Below are positions 1-5,809 of a stretch of DNA of 6,043 bases, one piece after another. The DNA lies in the NCBI GenBank assembly GCA_029250425.1, contig JAQXFF010000060.1, positions 1 to 6,043 on the forward strand, in the 5' to 3' direction. Origin of the DNA: Candidatus Thalassarchaeaceae archaeon (lineage in GTDB: Archaea > Thermoplasmatota > Poseidoniia > Poseidoniales > Thalassarchaeaceae). Positions within the stretch are counted from its first letter, which is position 1. Every line of letters begins with the position of its first letter. The notes under the pieces were generated by a model. It saw nothing but the letters and a program-made list of their open reading frames with translations. It ran no database searches and was not told the origin of the DNA. Position numbers and translations under genes: made by a program.

Positions 1-666
1 ATCATTGTCCGTATCCCATCCATCCGGATCTTCGTCGATGAGACCATCGCCATCATCGTCATCACTTCCACAATTGGTATCCCCATCATTGTCGCTGTCA
101 GCAGAATCAACGAGTCCATCGTAATCGTTGTCGATGTTGTCGTTGCACATATCGCCCATTGGATCCTCGTCGCTACCATCAGTGCCTTGCCCGGGGGTCG
201 CCTGCATTGCAGTCTCCTCATCCCAATTTCGCACAGGTACAGTACCATTCCACCAAACACCATTGTCTAGAAGACTGGATGTACTGGACAAATCCCAATT
301 TGTAGGTTCTAGGTAGCTGTACTCCTGTAAATTGGTCAAACCATCGCCATCGGGATCGCCTGCAGCACCATTATTGCCCAAACTAGAGGCGTCTAGAGGA
401 TCCAACCCATACTGATACTCCCAACCATCTGGCAAACCATCATTGTCACTATCCCAATCTTGGGGTTGTGTGTTGAGTAGGAATTCAAGACCCATGGTTA
501 GACCATCGCCATCTTGGTCGTTTGTCGCTGCAGCTTCCCATGCAGAATACTGAATGGCGGCAAGGCTTGAGAAAATCATCAGGAGGGTTAAGCCGAGGGC
601 ACGGAATCTTTGCGTTCGCAATGGAAATCCGGAGGCGCTCGAAGTAGGAATTACGTTCGTAGACAT
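1..666 (-). CDS. Secreted protein with thrombospondin type 3-like calcium-binding repeats (3' end outside window)
   Basis: The minus frame is open from ATG at 666 to the window edge, giving the first 222 residues. An in-frame TGA at 681-679 and the lack of other nearby starts fix the start. A GAGGTGA sits 12 nt upstream, rather far for a Shine-Dalgarno. Residues 17-22 are basic (RTQRFR) and 23-42 hydrophobic, ending SAAIQYSA-like at A42, so a signal peptide is likely. Asp-rich repeats follow: DQDGDGL at 50-56, DWDSDNDGLPDGWE at 70-83, DPDGDGLTN at 104-112, and from 163 a run with two cysteines (C174, C199) in the CNDNIDNDYDGL style, continuing to the edge. DxDxDG loops of this kind bind calcium in TSP3 and related repeats. 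I infer an extracellular or surface-attached protein. Adhesin, structural or enzymatic roles cannot be separated without the missing C-terminus. It lies downstream of, and on the same strand as, the large surface protein. Confidence 0.87.
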   Translation of the reverse strand, partial: MSTNVIPTSSASGFPLRTQRFRALGLTLLMIFSSLAAIQYSAWEAAATNDQDGDGLTMGLEFLLNTQPQDWDSDNDGLPDGWEYQYGLDPLDASSLGNNGAAGDPDGDGLTNLQEYSYLEPTNWDLSSTSSLLDNGVWWNGTVPVRNWDEETAMQATPGQGTDGSDEDPMGDMCNDNIDNDYDGLVDSADSDNDGDTNCGSDDDDGDGLIDEDPDGWDTDND

Positions 667-678
667 GGCTGTACCCAG

Positions 679-705
679 TCACCTCGGTGCCCATCAGGGT
701 ATTAA
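679..705 (-). promoter_or_regulatory. Possible promoter and ribosome-binding region of the calcium-repeat protein
   Basis: On the minus strand TTAATA (705-700) is the most TATA-like stretch in the 104-bp gap and would place a transcription start about 8 nt before the ATG at 666. GAGGTGA (685-679) would then be upstream of that start, so the two signals compete. If the gene is instead read through from the large surface protein, GAGGTGA may act as a distant Shine-Dalgarno. This is weak, position-based evidence only. Confidence 0.3.
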
Positions 706-735
706 GGCAAATGGAGCGACGTTCGGACAGAAGTC

Positions 736-754
736 GACCCTCCTATGGAGGGTC
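736..754 (-). promoter_or_regulatory. Perfect inverted repeat (8-bp arms, 3-nt loop) between two surface-protein genes
   Basis: The plus strand reads GACCCTCC-TAT-GGAGGGTC, a perfect GC-rich stem-loop that begins 17 bp after the stop of the large surface protein. No T-run follows on the minus strand, so it is not a textbook intrinsic terminator. It could mark the mRNA 3' end, stabilise or process a bicistronic transcript, or bind a protein. The structure is certain in sequence; the role is a guess. Confidence 0.5.
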
Positions 755-770
755 TTGATACCGAATGGCC

Positions 771-3767
771 TCAATCAAAGTCTACGAGTTCGATATCTTC
801 GTCATCATACGAATCGTCATCTTCAGCACTAACGAGATCGGGCAATTCCATTTCAGATTCATCTTCGCCCTCTTCCTCATCAACCCAGACATCGATGTAC
901 TCAACTCGATTTTTGCGACCAGTGACTGCCGCTACCAAGAGAATAACAACCCCCAACCCGATGGCGATTGTGGATGGACGAGGATGTTGCAATTCTTTCC
1001 AAATGACCCCAAAGACCCCGTTGATTGAGACTCGAATTGTGACGTCCATTTCTGCTGTATACTCGGCAGGATACGATTCGTCTTCCGAGAGCGGAGTTGC
1101 GGTGACTACAATGCTCATTTCATCATTGTTTAATGCACCTTCTCCAGCTCTGATTTTGACGGTGAAGAATTCTTGTGTGAAAGCCTTCACTGAAATCAGT
1201 TGAGCGCCGGTAGTAGAATTGAATGCAGAAGCGGTCCAATCCCCATCTGCATCGGCGTCTAGAAGCACCATGACATCGCTATTGCCATCATTCTTGACAA
1301 TCATCGTAATCTCCTCTTCCATTCCAGGTTGGAACACTGGAATTTGTGAATATAATTTGATTTCGATTGTAGGGTCATCTTGTCCAATTTCAATCGAAAG
1401 AGGTAAATCGAAATAACGTGCAATCGAAGTATCCGCAATATCTTCGCGGACGCGCAGATAGATGGTGTGGTTGCCTTCTATGACTTGACTTGTGAGTGTG
1501 ACATCTAGGTTTACCAAAGCAGTATCACCAGGTGCCAACTGAACTCGAGGAGTTGGGTCGCCGTTGTTATCGGTAAGGTCGTACTGCCACAAACCATACT
1601 TTTCATTGGCTGAATCCGGATACAACTGTTCATCGATATTTCTGTCGAGATTTTGCGGGTTTACAATCAACCAATCGGTCGCAGTATCGCCTTCAGTCAA
1701 TGTATTTGTAACTTCGATTGTGAATGAAATATGGTCATCATTATTGAGGCAAATTTCTGCATCTGCGTGCCCCAATGGAGTTGCATCACAATCCCAGACA
1801 ACTTGGGCTTGGATTCCAAATGTACGTTGAATTGTGAAAGCGATACTTGCCTTCTCAGTCGAGTTCCCTATACTGATAATCTCTAATTCAATCAAACCAC
1901 TATCAGGATCATCGCGTGAGGTTGAAGGCTTAATCTGTAGTCTAATTGTCTGTGTCGTATGCCGATCAAGGCCACTCGTATGGTAAGTCCCATCACCCTC
2001 ATCCTCTTCGATACGCTGTCCTGTATCATTGTCCCAGAATCTGAGGTTGGCATTGGAATCCTGCTTAACATCGATTCTGAATTGGTCCGTGTCAAACCCA
2101 GTGTTGAAAATTTCAAGGTAGAATGTGGTGAATACGCCATCCTCAACATAGCGATGGATGTTCTGATCAATGTTTAGTGCACCAGTACTATTCGCATATT
2201 GGTTGTCATGCTCCTCTGGCCATAGGCTGACCATGGGGGGAGAATATGTGTCCAACTTCTCTAAATCAAGTTGCAACGTTGTTTGATGTACAAGGATCGA
2301 TGCATTGTCATATGCAACTGCTCTGATTTGAAGCGTATCTGGCGAATTTGACAAATCGTCAGGTGCGGTCAGTAAGAGCACAGGGTGGGCTTCCATACCG
2401 CCGCCGGAAAGATCGTAAATCTGATCTGCACGATCGAATTCTACAATCCAACTTGAAGCCAAATTTGTCAGGACTGCTAACTCAACTGTCAGAGCATAGG
2501 AGCTACCACTTGCACCCACGTGGCGAAGGTCCAGATTCACAGGAGTGGTCGAACTGGGCGCGATATATTCGACGACTCTGTCACTCCCATGTGTAAGAGA
2601 AACACCGTAGGAACTCATCAGAACGTTGGGGTGGTCAATCGTGAAGGATTTCCCCTGAATATTCTCAACCTCAAGGTCGAGTTCGTACCATCCGGAATCA
2701 AGGCCACCTGGATAAGTCCAATTGTATTGACCACGAAGTGCATTGTTATCTGTGACCAATTCTTCATCACCAAAGGTGTGAGTGAAAGCGATCTGTCCTT
2801 GATCATCGGTCATATACAGTCGTACAACTTCGATGTCTTCTCGTCCGAATGCGTCGCGTAACTCAACATTAAACTGCATTATGCGCATATCGGGTGAATC
2901 ATTGGGGAACCAAGGGTTTTGCTCAGTTCCAACTTCCTCATCAGTCCAAACACTATCTGGTCGGTGAACTTTGACTTGAGACCCACTAAGTGGTTGAGTT
3001 TCAACCTCAATCTTGGAGAAACGACCTGATGCTGTGTCAATTTCATTCCAAGCAACCCAAGCATCACAATCTGTACCTCCACCAGGTAGTTGACGGCCGC
3101 TGGTTTCACTATCGCTCCCATTGGGCGGGTCTGGGTTTCCGCCGCCTGAATTACATTCCATATCAGCCGACACGACTACCTTCAATCGGTCATCCGCATC
3201 CACGGTGAAATCACTAGGTGAGCCCCAACTTGGATGGAAATATCTCTCATCAAATCCGCAAGTATTGCCGCCCCATGCAGAGGGTGTGCAAACATCAGTG
3301 CTCCAATCTTCAGTCCCAATAATTGAGGTGCCTGCAATAACAGACACAGTCCAATCAACTGTTGAGCCTTCTTGCCCGGTAGCCTTCAGGAAAAGGACAA
3401 TCTCCAATTCAAACTGGTTCCCATTTGGTGTTCCTGTAACAATCAAATCAGAAAGCATCTGATCGGTGGAGAATTCAACGTTGGTTCCAGATGCGGATTC
3501 TTCCTCTTGCCCTCCACTGTCGGGGCGTTCAGTTGTGATTCTCCCATCGGTAGGATGCCCACCGGGGGCAGAAGCGAAGTAGAGGTCATAACTCACCGTG
3601 CCTGAATCGCTTCTAATCGCAGATTCATCGAGGGATTGCGGCGCCGGAGTCAAGTTGACCAGGAGTGAAGATAGCATGATTGCGACCAACAAAATGGCCA
3701 ACGTGCTCTTACCTCGGGTCACACCTAGCATTCGCTCACCTACGGTGACCCGTGACCTACAGCCCAT
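771..3767 (-). CDS. Large secreted Ig-like surface protein with C-terminal membrane anchor and acidic tail
   Basis: The full frame has 998 codons. The better start is the inner ATG at 3731 (986 residues), because AGGTGA lies 4 nt upstream (3741-3736) and the next residues form a clean signal peptide (MLGVTRGK, then a hydrophobic run at 22-38; numbering from 3767). Residues 55-250 carry four cysteines (160, 170, 205, 234). Residues 535-650, 655-795 and 800-915 look like three beta-sandwich modules of the NEW3/CARDB-like kind, with phrases such as FNTGFDTDQF and VKNDGNSDV. A second cysteine pair is at 660 and 673. Nine N-x-S/T sequons (for example N349, N526, N580, N850) suggest N-glycosylation. 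Residues 933-948 form one membrane span, RKNR follows, and the last 41 residues contain 22 Asp/Glu. I infer a cell-surface glycoprotein anchored in the membrane with the tail in the cytoplasm. No catalytic motif is visible and the function is unknown. Confidence 0.88.
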   Translation of the reverse strand: MGCRSRVTVGERMLGVTRGKSTLAILLVAIMLSSLLVNLTPAPQSLDESAIRSDSGTVSYDLYFASAPGGHPTDGRITTERPDSGGQEEESASGTNVEFSTDQMLSDLIVTGTPNGNQFELEIVLFLKATGQEGSTVDWTVSVIAGTSIIGTEDWSTDVCTPSAWGGNTCGFDERYFHPSWGSPSDFTVDADDRLKVVVSADMECNSGGGNPDPPNGSDSETSGRQLPGGGTDCDAWVAWNEIDTASGRFSKIEVETQPLSGSQVKVHRPDSVWTDEEVGTEQNPWFPNDSPDMRIMQFNVELRDAFGREDIEVVRLYMTDDQGQIAFTHTFGDEELVTDNNALRGQYNWTYPGGLDSGWYELDLEVENIQGKSFTIDHPNVLMSSYGVSLTHGSDRVVEYIAPSSTTPVNLDLRHVGASGSSYALTVELAVLTNLASSWIVEFDRADQIYDLSGGGMEAHPVLLLTAPDDLSNSPDTLQIRAVAYDNASILVHQTTLQLDLEKLDTYSPPMVSLWPEEHDNQYANSTGALNIDQNIHRYVEDGVFTTFYLEIFNTGFDTDQFRIDVKQDSNANLRFWDNDTGQRIEEDEGDGTYHTSGLDRHTTQTIRLQIKPSTSRDDPDSGLIELEIISIGNSTEKASIAFTIQRTFGIQAQVVWDCDATPLGHADAEICLNNDDHISFTIEVTNTLTEGDTATDWLIVNPQNLDRNIDEQLYPDSANEKYGLWQYDLTDNNGDPTPRVQLAPGDTALVNLDVTLTSQVIEGNHTIYLRVREDIADTSIARYFDLPLSIEIGQDDPTIEIKLYSQIPVFQPGMEEEITMIVKNDGNSDVMVLLDADADGDWTASAFNSTTGAQLISVKAFTQEFFTVKIRAGEGALNNDEMSIVVTATPLSEDESYPAEYTAEMDVTIRVSINGVFGVIWKELQHPRPSTIAIGLGVVILLVAAVTGRKNRVEYIDVWVDEEEGEDESEMELPDLVSAEDDDSYDDEDIELVDFD
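3715..3752 (-). promoter_or_regulatory. 8-bp inverted repeat enclosing the ribosome-binding site and start of the surface protein
   Basis: CGGGTCAC (3715-3722) and GTGACCCG (3745-3752) on the plus strand are perfect inverted copies. The 22-nt loop between them contains both AGGTGA (3741-3736) and the ATG (3731-3729). A further GTGACC copy lies at 3752-3757. If the transcript starts upstream of 3752, the leader could fold so that the ribosome-binding site is displayed in the loop. If it starts near 3744, the arms can act only as DNA sites. Confidence 0.4.
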
Positions 3768-3771
3768 TAAA
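3766..3771 (-). promoter_or_regulatory. Candidate TATA box for the large surface protein
   Basis: TTTAAT on the minus strand (3771-3766) is the best AT-rich element ahead of the inner ATG. Archaeal spacing of about 25 nt would put transcription start near 3741-3744, leaving a leader of 10-13 nt that includes all or most of the AGGTGA. It overlaps the ATG at 3767, so if correct it would rule out the longer start. Inferred from position and composition only. Confidence 0.35.
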
Positions 3772-3828
3772 CGGTTTGCAGGATACGCTTGATTGAGGCA
3801 TCACCCTATCTTGCTGCATCATAGATGC

Positions 3829-3834
3829 AAAAAA
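3829..3834 (-). terminator. T6 tract downstream of tRNA-Leu
   Basis: The minus strand has six consecutive T residues starting 14 nt after the tRNA discriminator base. Short oligo-T tracts are the usual archaeal termination signal, so this fits the end of the tRNA transcript and separates it from the surface-protein gene. A 6-bp stem (TGCATC-ATA-GATGCA, 3815-3829) follows immediately in the direction of transcription and may be incidental. Confidence 0.5.
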
Positions 3835-3847
3835 TACTGATTTTTAG

Positions 3848-3931
3848 TGCAGGGGGTGGGATTCGAACCCACGAAGGCATTGCCCCCGGAGCTTAAGTCC
3901 GGTGCCGTTGGCCGGGCTTGGCAACCCCTGC
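3848..3931 (-). tRNA. tRNA-Leu (anticodon UAA)
   Basis: Reading the minus strand, the 84-nt sequence folds as a complete type II tRNA. The acceptor is GCAGGGG with CCCCTGC, the D arm GCC with GGC, and the anticodon stem CCGGA with TCCGG around the 7-nt loop CTTAAGC. The variable arm is 13 nt with a GGC-AAT-GCC stem, and the T arm is GTGGG-TTCGAAT-CCCAC. Position 33 is T and the anticodon is TAA, reading UUA and UUG. The discriminator is A (3848), as expected for leucine. CCA is not encoded and must be added after transcription. No intron interrupts the anticodon loop. It lies 35 bp downstream of the reductase gene on the same strand but has its own promoter-like element. Confidence 0.96.
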
Positions 3932-3956
3932 GGGCCACTTGACTCGCACTCGGGTT

Positions 3957-3965
3957 TTGAACGCT
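3957..3965 (-). promoter_or_regulatory. Candidate BRE/TATA element of tRNA-Leu (AGCGTTCAA)
   Basis: AGCGTTCAA on the minus strand (3965-3957, followed by two more A) ends 25 nt before the first base of the tRNA, the distance expected for an archaeal factor-B/TBP site. The identical 9-mer precedes the reductase gene at nearly the same distance. It is not a canonical TATA box, so support comes from the repeat and the spacing. Confidence 0.45.
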
Positions 3966-3966
3966 A

Positions 3967-4722
3967 CTATGACGACAGGGACCATCCGCCATCGACATCG
4001 ATGATCTGTCCGGTGATGTAGGAAGGCCCGCAAACAAGGAACAAAACAGTCTCAGCGATTTCCTCAGAAGTACCCTGCCTTTTCATTGGTATAGATGATA
4101 GCACTGCGCCCCTTCTTTCTTCTGTTTCCCAGCCTTGAAATTGAATGGCGCCCGGGCCTATCGCATTGACCCGAATGGAGGGTGCAAGTTCTTGCGCCAA
4201 ACTGCGAGTCATGGAAAGTAAAGCAGCCTTGGATGCACAATAATGACTAAACTCAGGCCAATCATTTCTACCACTCGCATTGTCTACCATATTGATGACA
4301 CAACCGGGTTGAACTGCCCCTTCAAAACGAAGATGAGGAGCGGCATGTTGAATCAGCATCAAAGGAGCTTCTGCATTGATTCTCCACATCATTTGAGCCG
4401 CATCAGTAGTCATTTGTTCCAAAGGTATTTTCTCAAATATAGAAGCGTTGTTTACGAGGATGTCGAGGCGTCCTGCTCTATCAATAACTGAATCGATTAA
4501 ATTGGCCCGATCTTCTTCTTCTGAAAGATCACCTCTAACCACGAAAGCATCCCCTCCGTCGGATTCAATTTCATCAACCAAATTTTCGGCTGCTGTCAGG
4601 CTCCTATGGCAATGAATTGCAACTGTGGCCCCTGCACTTGCAAGTGCACGGCAAATTTGTGCACCAAGCCGCGCGGCTCCACCTGTCACCAATGCGACCT
4701 TGTCCTCGAGGTTGGCGCCCAT
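3967..4722 (-). CDS. Short-chain dehydrogenase, probable NADPH-dependent pteridine reductase (PTR1/FolM-like)
   Basis: This is a complete 251-residue single-domain SDR, the normal length for the family. The Rossmann glycine motif is TGGAARLG (13-20). IHCHRS (36-41) corresponds to the HYHRS segment of trypanosomatid PTR1, where the basic residues select NADPH. NNAS (91-94) is the structural Asn motif. The active site has D147 in NMVDNAS, where classical SDRs carry Ser, then Y161 and K165 in YCASK. Asp-Tyr-Lys is the PTR1 arrangement, although the Asp-Tyr distance is one residue longer here than I recall for Leishmania PTR1. PG (190-191) and ITGQIIDVDGG close the fold. By family, it should reduce dihydropteridines such as biopterin, monapterin or folate. 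A 3-oxoacyl-ACP reductase-like role is the main alternative. It starts 18 bp from a purine-poor stretch with no Shine-Dalgarno, fitting a leaderless mRNA, and is divergent from lipA. Confidence 0.88.
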   Translation of the reverse strand: MGANLEDKVALVTGGAARLGAQICRALASAGATVAIHCHRSLTAAENLVDEIESDGGDAFVVRGDLSEEEDRANLIDSVIDRAGRLDILVNNASIFEKIPLEQMTTDAAQMMWRINAEAPLMLIQHAAPHLRFEGAVQPGCVINMVDNASGRNDWPEFSHYCASKAALLSMTRSLAQELAPSIRVNAIGPGAIQFQGWETEERRGAVLSSIPMKRQGTSEEIAETVLFLVCGPSYITGQIIDVDGGWSLSS

Positions 4723-4746
4723 GCAACTTGGAGGGGGACTTCATCC

Positions 4747-4755
4747 TTGAACGCT
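4747..4755 (-). promoter_or_regulatory. Candidate BRE/TATA element of the pteridine reductase gene (AGCGTTCAA)
   Basis: AGCGTTCAA (4755-4747, minus strand) ends 24 nt before the ATG at 4722. Transcription from the usual archaeal distance would start at or next to the ATG, matching the absence of a ribosome-binding site there. The same 9-mer stands before tRNA-Leu at 25 nt. Confidence 0.45.
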
Positions 4756-4760
4756 CCGAG

Positions 4761-4778
4761 CCCGACCCTAGGGTCGGG
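4761..4778. promoter_or_regulatory. Perfect 18-bp palindrome between divergent genes, candidate operator
   Basis: CCCGACCCTAGGGTCGGG is a perfect twofold palindrome without a spacer. It lies 38 bp from the reductase start and 23 bp from the lipA start, directly upstream of the reductase promoter candidate and of the lipA promoter candidate. Such symmetry between two divergent promoters is typical of a site for a dimeric regulator that could act on both. No regulator gene is in the window, so the ligand and protein are unknown. An RNA hairpin is less likely because neither transcript is expected to include it. Confidence 0.5.
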
Positions 4779-4787
4779 AAACAAAGG

Positions 4788-4794
4788 ATTAACC
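4788..4794 (+). promoter_or_regulatory. Possible TATA-like element for lipA
   Basis: ATTAACC is the most AT-rich stretch between the palindrome and lipA. Standard archaeal spacing would place transcription start near 4817, which is after the ATG at 4802 but before a GTG at 4832. This bears on the choice of lipA start. Support is weak. Confidence 0.25.
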
Positions 4795-4801
4795 GAGGCC
4801 G

Positions 4802-5809
4802 ATGGTGACAGGGCATTGGGGAGTGGTGTTCGTGACTGGGAAACGTCTGCCTGTGGTCAATGAATCCAAACCACTCACGGCAATTGAACGCCGGAAACAA
4901 TCTCGTAAAAGATTGCCACCCTGGTTCAAAACATATCTCCCAACCGGGGATGCACAAATCGCATTCAATGGAGTTCGCGGAAATGTGCAAGAACACAAAT
5001 TGAGTACAGTATGTCAGGAAGCGCAATGCCCCAATATTCACGATTGTTGGGGGAGGGGGACGGCTACGTTCATGGTAGCCGGAGAAGAATGCACCAGAGC
5101 ATGTCGCTTCTGTGCGGTTGGAACAGTCAAATCACCTCCGCCTTTGGATATTGATGAACCTGAAAACTTGGCTGAAGCCGTCGATTTGATGGGAGTGACA
5201 CATGCAGTAATCACCTGCGTTAATCGAGATGAACTACCCGATGGTGGTGCTGCTCACTATCGCTCCTGTTTAGAGGCAGTTCACACACGCCGACCTGATG
5301 TTGGCCTCGAATTCCTTTGTTCTGATTTGGACGGGAATTTAGAAGCGCTTGCAACATTATTGGTAGGATTGGAATTACGTGTTTTTGCGCACAACGTTGA
5401 ATGTGTCCCACGTTTGGATTCAGTGGTTAGAGATCACCGAGCATCATTCCAACAATCGCTCAAAATTTTGAAAGAAGCGAAGCGAATTCGACCAGATATT
5501 TTAACAAAATCAAGCATCATGGTCGGTGTCGGAGAAACGAATGAAGAAGTTGTTGAAGCGATGAAGCTTCTTCGTGAAGTCGATGTTGATTTATTGACCA
5601 TCGGCCAGTACCTTGCACCATCTCCACGCCACTTGGCTGTCGATAGATTTCCAGAACCAGATGTTTTCAGCAAATGGGATGAATGCGCAAGGGAATTGGG
5701 CTTCAAAGCCGTCGCTTGTGGACCATTGGTGCGTTCATCCTATCGGGCTGGTCTCCTCTACGAGGAGGCAAATGGTGGGCCTGTAACCCTCACCTACGGT
5801 GAACCATGA
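4802..5809 (+). CDS. lipA: Lipoyl synthase (radical SAM)
   Basis: LipA inserts two sulfur atoms into octanoyl groups on lipoyl domains of 2-oxoacid dehydrogenase E2 subunits or GcvH. The 335-residue frame shows both clusters. The auxiliary 4Fe-4S motif C-x4-C-x5-C is at C71, C76 and C82 (VCQEAQCPNIHDCW), and the radical SAM CxxxCxxC is at C97, C101 and C104 (CTRACRFCAVG). The RSSYRAG motif at 311-317 provides the serine ligand of the auxiliary cluster. NRDELPDGGA (141-150), the segment around FAHNVECVPRL (195-205), MVGVGET (240-246) and QYLAPSPRH (269-277) match conserved LipA blocks. The start is uncertain. ATG 4802 follows GAGG closely, but GTG 4832 has GGGGAG 8 nt upstream and would give 325 residues, nearer the family norm. 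The stop overlaps the next ATG by 4 bp, so it is translated in an operon with a probable dehydrogenase subunit. Confidence 0.96.
   Translation: MVTGHWGVVFVTGKRLPVVNESKPLTAIERRKQSRKRLPPWFKTYLPTGDAQIAFNGVRGNVQEHKLSTVCQEAQCPNIHDCWGRGTATFMVAGEECTRACRFCAVGTVKSPPPLDIDEPENLAEAVDLMGVTHAVITCVNRDELPDGGAAHYRSCLEAVHTRRPDVGLEFLCSDLDGNLEALATLLVGLELRVFAHNVECVPRLDSVVRDHRASFQQSLKILKEAKRIRPDILTKSSIMVGVGETNEEVVEAMKLLREVDVDLLTIGQYLAPSPRHLAVDRFPEPDVFSKWDECARELGFKAVACGPLVRSSYRAGLLYEEANGGPVTLTYGEP

Noticed and set aside
1..180. Repeated ccatcgccatc and gtcatc-like DNA suggesting a tandem repeat or CRISPR-like array
   Set aside because: The repetition follows the codons of DxDxDG calcium loops on the minus strand. 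There are no constant-length repeats separated by unique spacers.
485..694. Minus-strand frame of 69 codons at the start of the calcium-repeat gene, which has GAGGTGA within its fourth to sixth codons
   Set aside because: It is in a different frame from the signal peptide and Asp-rich repeats, which are unmistakable from the ATG at 666.
736..754. Intrinsic terminator for the large surface-protein gene
   Set aside because: The hairpin is perfect but no T-run follows on the minus strand, so I kept it as a structure of unknown role.
2348..2861. Overlapping open frames on the plus strand inside the large surface-protein gene (2348-2596 and 2520-2861), and similar ones at 745-1203 and 3121-3462
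   Set aside because: They run antisense to a long continuous frame with clear signal peptide, Ig-like modules and anchor. Their translations are low-complexity or lack recognisable motifs.
3815..3834. 6-bp stem next to an A/T run read as an intrinsic terminator for a plus-strand transcript
   Set aside because: On the plus strand the stem is followed by A residues, not T, and no plus-strand gene ends there. The T-run belongs to the minus strand, after the tRNA.
3815..3931. tRNA-Leu 3' end as an integration attachment site
   Set aside because: No second copy of the tRNA 3' end, integrase or mobile-element gene is visible in the window.
4604..5041. Minus-strand open frame of 145 codons spanning the divergent promoter region
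   Set aside because: It overlaps the N-terminal coding parts of both the reductase and lipA in antisense, covers the palindrome, and its translation shows no protein-like pattern.
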